A stretch of DNA of 64,000 nt from positions 434,001-498,000 of the forward strand of contig NZ_CP170453.1 of the NCBI RefSeq assembly GCF_042492175.1, in the 5' to 3' direction. The notes under the pieces were generated by a model, which was not told the origin of the DNA, did no database searches, and saw only the letters and a list, made by a program, of their open reading frames with translations. Of the stretch, positions 15,506-26,863 are shown piece by piece. Source of the DNA: CAJXSN01 sp947492235. Its GTDB lineage: Bacteria > Pseudomonadota > Alphaproteobacteria > Sphingomonadales > Sphingomonadaceae. Numbering within the stretch: the stretch's first letter is position 1; each line of letters begins with the position of its first letter. The translations under genes and the position numbers were made by a program.

Positions 15506-16291
15506 TCAACGCGGAGCCATGCGGATGGCACCGTCGAGGCGGACGTCTTCGCCGTTGAAATAGCCGGTCTCGATCATCGTCATGGCAAGACGCGCATATT
15601 CTTCGGGGTTGCCGAGGCGCTTGGGGAACGGGACCGACTGGGCCAGCGCTTCCTTCACCTGCGGCGGAGCGGCGTTCATCAGCGGGGTGTTGAAGATGCC
15701 CGGCAGGATGGTGTTCACGCGGATGCCTTCGCGCATCAGGTCACGCGCGATCGGCAGGGTCATGCCAACCACGCCGCCCTTCGATGCGGAATACGCCGCC
15801 TGGCCCATCTGGCCGTCTTCGGCCGCGACGGATGCGGTGTTCACGATTGCGCCGCGATCCCCTTCGTCGGTGAGCGGATCGAGGCTCATCATGCCCGCTG
15901 CCGACTTGGCGATGCAGCGGAACGTGCCGATCAGGTTGACCTGAATCACGAAATCGAACGCGCTGATCGGGAAGTGCTTGATCTCGCCCGTCTGCTTGTC
16001 GCGGCTCGCGGTCTTGATCGCATTGCCGATACCCGCGCAGTTGACCAGAATGCGCTCCTGCCCGTGGGCTTCACGGGCCTTGGCAAAACCTGCGTCGACG
16101 TCTTCATCGCTGGTGACATTGACCTTGCAGAACACGCCGCCGATTTCGCTGGCGACGGCGTTCCCGGTTTCTTCGTTCATGTCGAAAATGGCGACTCTCG
16201 CGCCCTTCGTTGCCAGAGCGCGCGCGGTGGCCGCGCCGAGGCCGGATGCGCCGCCGGTGACGACGGCGGGGGTGTTTGCGGATACTTCCAT
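15506..16291 (-). CDS. Short-chain dehydrogenase/reductase (3-hydroxyacyl-CoA dehydrogenase type)
   Basis: 261 residues from MEVSANTPAVVTGGASGLG. This start is preceded by AGGAGAG at six bases; a Met seven codons upstream has none. TGGASGLG is the NAD(P)-binding glycine motif, IFDMNEETG has an Asp that points to NAD(H), NCAGI stands for the NNAG strand, and AYSASKGG carries the YxxxK catalytic pair. The insertion and C-terminus (PQVKEALAQSVPFPKRLGNPEEYA) resemble type-2 3-hydroxyacyl-CoA dehydrogenases (HSD17B10-like). It would oxidise a 3-hydroxyacyl-CoA, which fits the thiolase gene just upstream on the same strand. Confidence 0.9.
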   Translation of the reverse strand: MEVSANTPAVVTGGASGLGAATARALATKGARVAIFDMNEETGNAVASEIGGVFCKVNVTSDEDVDAGFAKAREAHGQERILVNCAGIGNAIKTASRDKQTGEIKHFPISAFDFVIQVNLIGTFRCIAKSAAGMMSLDPLTDEGDRGAIVNTASVAAEDGQMGQAAYSASKGGVVGMTLPIARDLMREGIRVNTILPGIFNTPLMNAAPPQVKEALAQSVPFPKRLGNPEEYARLAMTMIETGYFNGEDVRLDGAIRMAPR

Positions 16292-16330
16292 GTGTTCTCT
16301 CCTGAAATTCAATAACCTGAAAATAGAAAT

Positions 16331-16446
16331 CCGTTCGCCCTGAGCCTGTCGAAGGGCTGTTCTTCACTTCTGGTTCCCGCGCCCGAAGAAAGAGCAGTGG
16401 TTGGCCTTTGGCCAGCTTCGCTTCCGACAGGCTCAGCACGAACGGG
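16331..16446. repeat. Paired inverted sphingomonad-type intergenic repeat, copy A
   Basis: Two arms of about 25 bases face each other: 16331-16357 in plus orientation with core CCTGAGCCTGTCGAAG, and 16421-16446 in minus orientation with core TGCTGAGCCTGTCGGAAG. Both carry the flank CCGTTCG. They fill the gap between the dehydrogenase and the thiolase and could fold into a large hairpin in the mRNA. The same pair recurs at 37125-37205 with the arms in the opposite order. I know the core as a common intergenic element of sphingomonads; its function is not known to me. Confidence 0.85.
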
Positions 16447-16469
16447 AAATTTTGAGGTGTGTGCGTGGT

Positions 16470-17642
16470 CTACAGCGCCTCGATAATCGTGACGTTGGCG
16501 ACACCGCCGCCTTCGCACATTGTCTGCAGGCCATATTTCTTGCCGCGTGCGCGCAGAGCGTGGACCAGCGTCGCCATCAGCTTCGTGCCCGATGCGCCCA
16601 ACGGGTGACCCAGCGCAATCGCACCGCCATTGACGTTGAGCTTGTCTGGATCGGCACCGGTGTGCTTCAGCCAGGCCATCGGCACGGGGGCGAAGGCTTC
16701 GTTGACCTCGTAAAGATCAATATCGTCGATCTTCATGCCCGCGCGCTCCAGAGCGCGGTCGGTGGCGAACAGCGGCTCTTCCAGCATGATGACCGGATCG
16801 CCTGCCGTGACGGTCAGATTATGGATGCGCGCCAGCGGGGTGAGGTTGTGCGTTTTCAGCATTTCCTCGCTGACGACCAGCACCGCGCTGGAGCCGTCGC
16901 AAATCTGGCTCGCGCTTGCGGCCGTGATCTTGCCTTCCGGGCTCAGCAGCTTGACGCCGGCAATGCTTTCCAGCGTGGCGTCGAAGCGGATGCCCTCGTC
17001 CACCGTGTGCATCTCGGTGCCTTCCGGCGTCTCGATCTCGACGGGCACAATCTCATCGTTGAACAGACCGGCCTCGGTCGCCTTGATCGCCTTGGCATGG
17101 CTGCCCAGCGAGAAGGCGTCGAGCTGGTCTTTGGAAAAGCCGTGCTTTTCCGCAATCATTTCGGCGCCCATGAACTGGGACCACTGGATGCCGGGATATT
17201 TCTCTTCCAGACCGGGCGATTTGTAGTTCCCCAGACCCTCTTTCATATGGAACGTCGCGGTGGAGCCCATCGGCACGCGGCTCATGCTTTCGATCCCGGC
17301 TGCAATCACGACGTCCTGCGTGCCCGACATCACCGCCTGCGCGGCGAACTGGATGGATTGCTGCGAAGAACCGCATTGCCGGTCGATGGTGACAGCCGGA
17401 GTCGACTCGCCCAGATGCTTGGTCGCGAGAACGGCGTTGCGGCCGACCTGCATGGCCTGCTCCCCGCCCTGGCTGACGCAGCCCATGATCACATCGTCCA
17501 CCGCCTTGGGATCGATCCCGCTGCGCTCCATCACGGCATCCAGCGACTTCGCGGCCAGATCGACCGGATGGACCCCGGCAAGGCGGCCGCCACGGCGGCC
17601 TCCGGCGGTACGAACAGCTTCGACAATATAGGCAGCAGCCAT
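16470..17642 (-). CDS. Acetyl-CoA C-acyltransferase (thiolase)
   Basis: 390 residues with all thiolase landmarks: the nucleophilic Cys90 in DRQCGSSQQS, His346 in GGAIALGHPLGASGTK, and the proton-transfer Cys376 in MCEGGGVAN. EAVRTAGGRRGGRLAGVHP at the N-terminus and a start 17 bases after AGGAG complete the picture. The enzyme cleaves 3-ketoacyl-CoA (or condenses acetyl-CoA) in the cytoplasm. With the dehydrogenase downstream it gives two consecutive steps of beta-oxidation, although the two genes are separated by the paired repeat. The QCGSSQQSIQ variant is closer to the FadA-type/steroid-lipid thiolases than to PhaA. Confidence 0.92.
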   Translation of the reverse strand: MAAAYIVEAVRTAGGRRGGRLAGVHPVDLAAKSLDAVMERSGIDPKAVDDVIMGCVSQGGEQAMQVGRNAVLATKHLGESTPAVTIDRQCGSSQQSIQFAAQAVMSGTQDVVIAAGIESMSRVPMGSTATFHMKEGLGNYKSPGLEEKYPGIQWSQFMGAEMIAEKHGFSKDQLDAFSLGSHAKAIKATEAGLFNDEIVPVEIETPEGTEMHTVDEGIRFDATLESIAGVKLLSPEGKITAASASQICDGSSAVLVVSEEMLKTHNLTPLARIHNLTVTAGDPVIMLEEPLFATDRALERAGMKIDDIDLYEVNEAFAPVPMAWLKHTGADPDKLNVNGGAIALGHPLGASGTKLMATLVHALRARGKKYGLQTMCEGGGVANVTIIEAL

Positions 17643-18032
17643 GGATTCGGTCTCCTGAAAGCAATTGGGGCTCTGGTAATGTGTGTGCGGCGGTAGGATG
17701 GCCTTACGTTTGCGTCAACCAAGCAAATAAGGGAGCCCTGCAATTGCAGCAGGTTCTGTCGTTAATATTGCCGAAAGGCACTGAAACGCGCGGATTTCTG
17801 CCGTTTTGGCGCTCCTGAACGTCACCCCGCAAGCCTTGTGACAAAACTGCCACACCGCTTGGTCAACCGTGGAAACGGCCCACATTTGCTTTGCATTGGG
17901 CAGCGTGGTGCGTGCAAACGGACCCATCCGCGGGGGGCGTGCATCTATTGTCCGCAGCGGCTTATACAGATCTGAGAATGTTCTGGGCCACATGTTTCAT
18001 GGCCACGAACGAATACAAAGGACTGAAGCAAC
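17643..18032. other. 390-base divergent intergenic region upstream of the TonB receptor
   Basis: The thiolase ribosome site (AGGAGACC on the minus strand) is at the left end. The remaining sequence must hold the promoters for both genes. No open reading frame with coding character, no tRNA and no clear riboswitch were seen. The CTTGTGAC at about 17835 could be a -35 element for the receptor, but no convincing -10 partner was found. Confidence 0.5.
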
Positions 18033-20933
18033 ATGAAAATGCAAAGCAAGCTGAAGCTGGCTACTGCACCTGTGGCGCTCGGCGTGGCACTTGCCGCGAC
18101 GCCCGCCATGGCGCAGGATGCCGACGAAGCAACAGCCGACGAAGCTGTCGGCGCACCGATCGTCGTTACCGGGTCGCGTATTGTTCGCCCCGAAGTGGAA
18201 AGCATCTCGCCGGTTACGACCGTTGGTGCTGAGTTGATCGACGAAACCGGTACGGTTCGCGTCGAGGACCTCCTCAACGACCTGCCGCAGACTGTTGCCG
18301 GCCAGACCGCGTTCGTTTCGAACGGCGCATCGGGTACCGCCACCGTCAACCTGCGTAACCTGGGCTCGACCCGTACGCTGGTCCTGATCGACGGCCGCCG
18401 GATGCCTTCCGGTGACCCCTTCGCAACCGCCCCTGACCTTAACCAGATCCCTGCGCAGCTTGTTGAGCGCATCGAACTGGTGACCGGCGGCGCTTCGTCC
18501 ACCTACGGTGCCGACGCTGTGGCTGGTGTTGTGAACTTCATCATGGACCGCGACTACGAGGGCTTCTCGCTCGAAAGTCAGGTCAGCTTCTACAACGCAA
18601 GCAACGGCAACGACTCGATCCAGGATCTGCTGCGTCGCACGAACAACCCTGTTCCCAACGACTCGCAGAACGCTGGCTTCACCTACGACATCACCGCCAC
18701 TTTCGGTGCCGGCTTCGATGACGGCCGTGGCCACGTAACGGGCTACCTCGGCTATCGTGAAATCGACGCGATCGTTCAGGCCAACTACGACGAAAGCGCT
18801 TGTGCTCTCTCGTTCCGCTCCAGCGATCCGACAGGCTTCACCTGCGCCGGTTCGTCGACCACCCCGAACGGCACGTTCTTCGTGTTCTCGCCGGGTGCAA
18901 ACGGTCTGACCGGTTCGAACGTTCTTACCCTGGACGAAAACGGCCCGGGCAACACGTTCCGCGACTCGCTCGCTTTCTCGGGCACGGGTGCCGACACGTA
19001 CAACTACGCTCCGACCAACTACTACCAGCGCCCCGATAAGCGTTGGACGGCTGGCTTCTTCGCTGATTACGAAATCAACGAGTCGCTCAACCCGTATGCG
19101 GAATTCCAGTTCATGGATGACCGTTCGGTTGCTCAGATCGCGTTCTCCGGTACGTTCTTCAACGGCCCGAACACCCTGTCGTGCGGCAACAACCTGCTGT
19201 CCGACCAGCAGCGCACCGCTCTGGGTTGCTCCGGCCCGACCGACTCGGTTGGTATCCTGATCGGTAAGCGTCTCGTCGAAGGTGCTCCGCGTCAGAACGA
19301 CCTGCGTCACACCAGCTACCGCGGTGTGCTGGGTATGCGCGGCGATCTGTGGGACGACTGGAGCTACGATGTGTACGCTCTGCGTGGTAACACGATCTAC
19401 CAGAACACCTACCTGAACGACCTTTCGGTCAGCCGCATCAACGCGGCGATCAGCGGTTGCCCGGGTACCGGTGAACCCGCTGGTTGTATCCCGCTCAACG
19501 TCTTCCAGATTGGCGGCGTTACGCGTGCACAGTTCGATTACATCGCTGTTCCTGCTCTGCAGAACGCCGATCTCGAAACCACGGTTGCTTCCGGCTACAT
19601 CACCGGCCCGATCGGTGACTGGTTCGGCGCTGGCGACATCCAGGTTGTGTTCGGTACCGAATACCGCCGTGAAGACTACGAACTGCGCGTCGACGAAAAC
19701 TTCGCACAGGGTAACCTGTCCGGTCAGGGCGGTCCGACCGCTCCGGTCGCCGGTTCGTTCAACGTGAAGGAATTCTTCACGGAAATCGATATCCCGCTCG
19801 TTGACGGCGGCTTCATCGATTACCTCGGCCTTCTGGGTGGCTTCCGTTACTCCGACTACAACACGTCGGGCGGTTCCGAGACCTACAAGGTTGGTGTGAA
19901 CTTCGCTCCGGTCGACTGGGTCAAGTTCCGCGCTGTTTACAGCCGTGCCGTTCGTTCGCCGAACATCACGAGCCTGTTCTCGCCGCAGAACATCGGCCTG
20001 TTCGGTGGTACCGACCCTTGCGCGACTGCAACGCCTACCGCAACGGCGGCACAGTGTGCCAACACCGGTGTGACGGCTGCACAGTACGGCAACATCCCTG
20101 CAAACCCGGCTGGCCAGTATAACCAGCTTGGTGGTGGTAACCCGGGCCTCCTGCCTGAAGTTGCTGACAGCTACACCGGCGGTGTGGTTATCACGGGCGA
20201 TGCTCTGGGTCTGCGCGGGTTCGCTCTCACCGTCGACTACTTCAACATCTCCGTTGAAGGTACGATCGGCGGCGTTGGCGCCCAGACAGCCATCGACAAC
20301 TGCATTGCCACGGGCGATCCGGCCTTCTGTAGCCTGATCAACCGTAATGCAGGCACCGGCGACCTCTGGCTCGGTAGCGATGCGAACGACGGCTTCGTCG
20401 TGAACACCGTGCAGAACATTGGTAGCCTGGAAACCGAAGGTATCGATATCACCGCTGCCTTCAACTACCCGCTCGGCAACGGCGCGTTGACCTTCAACTA
20501 CGCCGGTGTTTACACCTTCAACAACCGGTTCCAGCCCCTTCCGGGCGAGCCCTTCATTGATTGTGCCGGGTTCTTCGGTTCCACCTGTGGTTCGCCGCAG
20601 CCGGAATACGGCCACGTTGCCCGCGTCGGGTACCGTGCCGATAGCGGTACGTCGTTCACCTTCAGCTGGCGTTACACCGGCGGCGTCGAAGGCGACGTTG
20701 CTGTAACCGGTGACGACCAGTTCGACACGATCGATAGCTACAGCTACTTCGATCTGTCGGGTTCGACGACTGTTGCAGATACGCTCACCCTGACTGCAGG
20801 TGTGAACAACATCTTCGACAAGAAGCCGCCGTTGATCGGTTCGGCTTACAGCCCGTCGAACGGCAACACCTACCCGGGTATCTACGATCCGGTGGGTCGT
20901 CAGATCTTCCTGCGCGCTTCGCTCGATTTCTAA
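18033..20933 (+). CDS. TonB-dependent outer-membrane receptor
   Basis: 966 residues. A signal peptide ends ATPAMA-QD near residue 28. The plug domain contains PIVVTGSRI (TonB-box-like), VEDLLNDLPQTV, NLRNLGSTRTLVLIDGRRM and VTGGASSTYGADAVAGVVNF. A long beta-barrel follows and ends with IFLRASLDF, the terminal Phe expected for outer-membrane insertion. The type is the sphingomonad receptor with a large extracellular Cys-containing set of loops, usually for oligosaccharides or peptides; the substrate is unknown. Codons favour GCT, GTT and GGT far more than neighbouring genes, which suggests high expression. It is monocistronic, bounded by a 390-base leader region and a strong terminator. Confidence 0.93.
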   Translation: MKMQSKLKLATAPVALGVALAATPAMAQDADEATADEAVGAPIVVTGSRIVRPEVESISPVTTVGAELIDETGTVRVEDLLNDLPQTVAGQTAFVSNGASGTATVNLRNLGSTRTLVLIDGRRMPSGDPFATAPDLNQIPAQLVERIELVTGGASSTYGADAVAGVVNFIMDRDYEGFSLESQVSFYNASNGNDSIQDLLRRTNNPVPNDSQNAGFTYDITATFGAGFDDGRGHVTGYLGYREIDAIVQANYDESACALSFRSSDPTGFTCAGSSTTPNGTFFVFSPGANGLTGSNVLTLDENGPGNTFRDSLAFSGTGADTYNYAPTNYYQRPDKRWTAGFFADYEINESLNPYAEFQFMDDRSVAQIAFSGTFFNGPNTLSCGNNLLSDQQRTALGCSGPTDSVGILIGKRLVEGAPRQNDLRHTSYRGVLGMRGDLWDDWSYDVYALRGNTIYQNTYLNDLSVSRINAAISGCPGTGEPAGCIPLNVFQIGGVTRAQFDYIAVPALQNADLETTVASGYITGPIGDWFGAGDIQVVFGTEYRREDYELRVDENFAQGNLSGQGGPTAPVAGSFNVKEFFTEIDIPLVDGGFIDYLGLLGGFRYSDYNTSGGSETYKVGVNFAPVDWVKFRAVYSRAVRSPNITSLFSPQNIGLFGGTDPCATATPTATAAQCANTGVTAAQYGNIPANPAGQYNQLGGGNPGLLPEVADSYTGGVVITGDALGLRGFALTVDYFNISVEGTIGGVGAQTAIDNCIATGDPAFCSLINRNAGTGDLWLGSDANDGFVVNTVQNIGSLETEGIDITAAFNYPLGNGALTFNYAGVYTFNNRFQPLPGEPFIDCAGFFGSTCGSPQPEYGHVARVGYRADSGTSFTFSWRYTGGVEGDVAVTGDDQFDTIDSYSYFDLSGSTTVADTLTLTAGVNNIFDKKPPLIGSAYSPSNGNTYPGIYDPVGRQIFLRASLDF

Positions 20934-20955
20934 GCGACAGCGAGTTTGAAACGAG

Positions 20956-20988
20956 AACGGCGGGCTTCGGCCCGCCGTTTTTGTTTTT
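20956..20988 (+). terminator. Intrinsic terminator of the TonB receptor gene
   Basis: AACGGCGGGC, the stable TTCG tetraloop, then GCCCGCCGTT, followed by TTTGTTTTT. The stem is ten pairs without mismatch and the T-run is immediate. It lies 22 bases after the receptor stop. Confidence 0.95.
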
Positions 20989-20989
20989 G

Positions 20990-21368
20990 CCCCAGAATCG
21001 TAATGTTTGGGGCCAATAAGAGCAGGCGTGATCGCCTCAGCATGCAGGGCGAGGCAAACACGGGAACACCCGTAGACTTCCCCAATCTTCCAACTCTCAG
21101 CTTCGTCACGAACAGCGACATCGTGGGCTGCGCTCGCTTGAGCGCTTGAGCCCTATCGATCGGACCGGGTGTCGGCTGTCTATGGAGCTTCAGGCCCGCA
21201 CACGCCCTGCCCGCATGCATCGAATTGCCCGAAAGCTGGCTCGGTAGCAGCGCTGTTAAATCTTAAAATCCACCGGCAAGGCAGCCGCAGAACCTTCACG
21301 CACGCTTCAGTAATCCTGCAAAGCCAGTCCGCATCGCCACGCAGCGCATAGCTCGCGCGCCCTGCGCC
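20990..21368. other. Intergenic region without a recognised gene
   Basis: About 380 bases between the receptor terminator and the stop of the convergent TPR/oxygenase gene. Short open frames exist on both strands, but none has a ribosome site or recognisable family. A small CGGG-AACA-CCCG hairpin lies near 21060-21071. I cannot assign a function; it could be a decayed gene or an untranslated RNA. Confidence 0.4.
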
Positions 21369-23180
21369 CTAGAGGTAGGGCTTCAACTGGACATCAAAGG
21401 CACAGGTCATCCGCTCGCCTTCGCGGAAAGCACGTGTGCCGTGCCACATGGTCGAAGGAAACAGCGCCAATCGGGCCGGCTCGGGCTTCACCATCCGGAT
21501 TGGCGGCAGACCGGTGTCGAGCTCCGCTGCAGGTTCGCCCAGTGTCAGCCAACCGGCCTTGGGATCGGTGCCGTTTGCAGTCCCCTCCCCGTCGCTCAAA
21601 TCATCCGGCAGCGTCACATAGAACGCAGAGCTGATATCGCCATGAGTGTGGATATGGCTGGCGTGGAAGCCGCCCTCGGTCAGCCGGATCGACCAGCTGC
21701 CGGAGAAGCGAAAGCCCTCGCGCGGCAATCGCAGCAGCGGATGGCGCGCATCGAAGGGCGGCAAGCCATCGACATAGTCCCGCACGCAGTCCCGAAGGCC
21801 CGCCACCAGTTCCTGGATGACCGGCGTCTGGTTGCGGAACAGAATGCTGGCCGTCTGCGTCCCGCCGCGCACCGATTGGGTGATCGGTTGATGCTTGAAG
21901 ACATGCAAGGCGTTCAGCGCCTCGCGCAATTCGGGCAGACTGGGCGCGAAATCGGCAAGATCGAAGGTCCGGATGAAAGCGTCATGCCCCTCAAGCCACT
22001 CCCAGCGCGGATCGTCAGTCTTGCGCAGAGCGATGGCGGTATAGGGCCAGGTTTCCCCGTCAGCCCTCCCCTCATCGGCCAGAGCCATGCCCAGATCGCG
22101 CGCCTCCTCGAACCGTTTAGCCCGTGTGAGAAAGCGCAAATAGCTCGACGCCTGGTCGGTATCCTGCCGCACATCGAGCTTGGCAAAAGCCGATTCCGCC
22201 TCGTCAAAGCGGCCCAGTTCCGACAGGCTGTTGGCCCGCGCGAGCGCCATCAGCTCCGGCGATCCTAGAGCCTTCTCCGCCCGTTCGACAATGGACAGGG
22301 CCGCTTCGTGCCCTTCCACCCGGGCGACAAGCGACGAATAGGTCGCCCACAGTGCGGGATTGTCCGCGCTCTCCGCCAGTGTAGTCTCGAAGTGCGCTGC
22401 GAAGCCGTCCACGCCGCGATATTGCCGTTTGATATCGGCCAGCGAATGATGACCCTCCAGCCATAGCGGGTTCGCCGCCACTGCGCGCTCCAGCAAAGCG
22501 ATCCCGTCCTCAGCTCGCCCTTCATCGACCAGCGATTGGGCCAGCGCGGACTGGATTTGCAGCGCATCGGGCGCCAGGCTGGCCGCTTTCTGCAACGCGG
22601 CTCCGGCGGGCTTCCCGGCCTCCTGACGGCATTGCGCGATGATATGCGCCGCCCGGCCATTGTGCGAATCGCGGGCAAGCACACCCTTGGCCACCGCTCC
22701 TGCCTCGTCCAGCCGGTCATCCTCGCGCAGCAGCAGCGCCAGATTGTTGGCCGCACGTGTGTGATCGGGATGACTGCTGACGAACCCGGCAAGCCCTTCC
22801 AGGGCCTCTGCGCGGTGCGCTGTTCTGGCCAGCGCCAGCAACCGGTCAACCTCCGCATCCGGCAGATCGGGATGATGGGCCAGCATCGCATCATATTGCT
22901 CGATGGCTGCTTCGAACTCGCCAAGGGCGTTCAGCCATTCGGCATAGGGACCACGCAGCGCCAGATTGGCGGGCTGCAGCGCAACGGCCTTCTGGAAATG
23001 CGCATGCGCCTCCGGCCCCTTGCCCTGCGCACGATAGGTATAGGCCTGCATCAGCAGGACCATCGGATCTTCCGGCAGCATTGCGTGCAGGGTGGCCAGA
23101 ATGGGATGCGCATCGTCATAGCGCCCCTCCTGCATCGCCATCTGGGCCGATTGTGCGAGGGCGGCAGGAGTCTCGGTCAT
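21369..23180 (-). CDS. TPR-repeat protein with C-terminal 2OG-Fe(II) oxygenase domain
   Basis: 603 residues from MTETPAALAQ, a start that lies 11 bases after the methyltransferase stop. Residues 1 to about 330 are tetratricopeptide-like repeats (ARTAHRAEALEGLAGF, PALWATYSSLVARVEGHEAA and others). The last ~100 residues are a 2-oxoglutarate/Fe(II) oxygenase-like fold: GFHASHIHTHGDISSAFYVTL supplies candidate metal His residues, and LALFPSTMWHGTRAF supplies the distal His. I take this to be the putative 2OG-Fe(II) oxygenase family seen after TPR arrays in marine proteobacteria. It may hydroxylate a protein bound by the repeats; the target is unknown. The 3' end converges on the TonB receptor. 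Confidence 0.85.
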   Translation of the reverse strand: MTETPAALAQSAQMAMQEGRYDDAHPILATLHAMLPEDPMVLLMQAYTYRAQGKGPEAHAHFQKAVALQPANLALRGPYAEWLNALGEFEAAIEQYDAMLAHHPDLPDAEVDRLLALARTAHRAEALEGLAGFVSSHPDHTRAANNLALLLREDDRLDEAGAVAKGVLARDSHNGRAAHIIAQCRQEAGKPAGAALQKAASLAPDALQIQSALAQSLVDEGRAEDGIALLERAVAANPLWLEGHHSLADIKRQYRGVDGFAAHFETTLAESADNPALWATYSSLVARVEGHEAALSIVERAEKALGSPELMALARANSLSELGRFDEAESAFAKLDVRQDTDQASSYLRFLTRAKRFEEARDLGMALADEGRADGETWPYTAIALRKTDDPRWEWLEGHDAFIRTFDLADFAPSLPELREALNALHVFKHQPITQSVRGGTQTASILFRNQTPVIQELVAGLRDCVRDYVDGLPPFDARHPLLRLPREGFRFSGSWSIRLTEGGFHASHIHTHGDISSAFYVTLPDDLSDGEGTANGTDPKAGWLTLGEPAAELDTGLPPIRMVKPEPARLALFPSTMWHGTRAFREGERMTCAFDVQLKPYL

Positions 23181-23191
23181 TGTCGGTCCTC

Positions 23192-24049
23192 TCAGGACGC
23201 CTTGCGCTGGCCGTCCAGCTCCCAGCACAGGATCGGCGCGTTCTCTTCCTCGCTCGCGTGGAGCACGCGCGGCTCTTCCCAGGTCATCTCGCCCGAAGTG
23301 GCCGCTTTCAGGGCAGCGATATCGCCTTCATCCATCGCCGCATCGGCCAGCGCATCCAGCAGCGCCCGCTCGCGCCGCATCCCGGCACCCAGACGCTGCG
23401 AGACCTCGGCCCGCTTGTCATCCGGCAGGCGCAGGCTGTCGCGGCACACGGTGGCGATCTCCAGCACCAGCGGATGCTCGCCATAGGTCTCGATCATGTG
23501 GTCGAACACGGTTTGCAGGCCTGCCGGATTGTGCTCTTCGACCAGACCATCCACCCGGCGGGCGATCAGGCTGGCCAGAATAGAGGCCCGCACAAAGTTG
23601 ACGCGGACCACGGCGCTGCCGCGATGATGGACCAGCAGGCGGCATGGCGCGCCCGGTTTCAGGATGCGCACCAGTTCGCCGGTCGCCGCCTCGCCCGCAT
23701 ATTCAAACCCGTACTGGCTGACCGCACAATCGACCGCAGCATCGTCCAGCGGCAAATCTTCAAGATCGACGCCGCCCTGTACAGGAAAGCCAACCTCGTC
23801 CGGATTAGCGATCTCGGCATAATCGACGCCGGTCATATCCAGATGCGGAGCGGCAGACAGCATCGCCTTGCCCGCGGCACCCATGCCGCACGCCAAATCG
23901 ACGACTTTCGCGCCTTCGGGCAGGCTGGCCGCCAGATCGGCCCAGCGGGCATCCATCACCAGCGCCGCCGGGCTTTCGGGACTGGGCAGGCACGCGGCCT
24001 TCGTGTCCGTCGCTTCCCAATAGCTGGTCCAGTGTTCGCGCGTGCTCAT
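23192..24049 (-). CDS. Class I SAM-dependent methyltransferase
   Basis: 285 residues from MSTREHWTSYWEATDTKAAC, chosen because AAGGAACC lies upstream and the sequence before it has no coding character. Motif I is VVDLACGMGAAGKAML, the acidic loop is MTGVDYAEI, and motif IV is the DCAVSQYGFEYA region. This is a type-11-like SAM methyltransferase; the substrate cannot be told. It sits between clpB and the TPR/oxygenase gene on one strand with short gaps, so all three may share a transcript. A pair of protein-modifying enzymes (methyltransferase and hydroxylase) is one possible reading of the neighbourhood. Confidence 0.85.
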   Translation of the reverse strand: MSTREHWTSYWEATDTKAACLPSPESPAALVMDARWADLAASLPEGAKVVDLACGMGAAGKAMLSAAPHLDMTGVDYAEIANPDEVGFPVQGGVDLEDLPLDDAAVDCAVSQYGFEYAGEAATGELVRILKPGAPCRLLVHHRGSAVVRVNFVRASILASLIARRVDGLVEEHNPAGLQTVFDHMIETYGEHPLVLEIATVCRDSLRLPDDKRAEVSQRLGAGMRRERALLDALADAAMDEGDIAALKAATSGEMTWEEPRVLHASEEENAPILCWELDGQRKAS

Positions 24050-24083
24050 GCCAAGAAGGTTCCTTTGGATCTGAGCGGCGGCG

Positions 24084-26669
<2,586 letters not shown>

Positions 26670-26703
26670 ACGGATTTCAGCCCTTCAAACGATGACCCGA
26701 CGC

Positions 26704-26731
26704 ATATAATGTTGCATTTTGGCAACACAAG
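26704..26731 (-). promoter_or_regulatory. Heat-shock (RpoH-type) promoter of clpB
   Basis: On the minus strand CTTGTG (26731-26726) is followed after 14 bases by CATTATAT (26711-26704). This fits the alphaproteobacterial sigma-32 pattern of CTTG-type -35 and CYTATnTnn-type -10 with short spacer. The spacer with its edges is GTTGC-N6-GCAAC, a perfect inverted repeat that could be a regulator site or hairpin. The clpB ATG is 35 bases further on. Confidence 0.65.
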
Positions 26732-26863
26732 TCCTGACCCTGCAAATCACAGGGTGTGTTAGTCGCATATAGGACCTCTGCGCGCCTCTGCGATACCCTG
26801 CCCGCAAAATACTTTGCGCAGCCGTGCCGCCGCGCTAGGCAGCCAGGCAGGGAGAGTTGCACA

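Noticed and set aside
17997..20615. 872-codon open frame on the minus strand over the TonB receptor
   Set aside because: It is a shadow of the receptor's codon bias (RNY-like codons). The plus-strand protein has a signal peptide, plug and barrel; the antisense protein has no recognisable domain or ribosome site.
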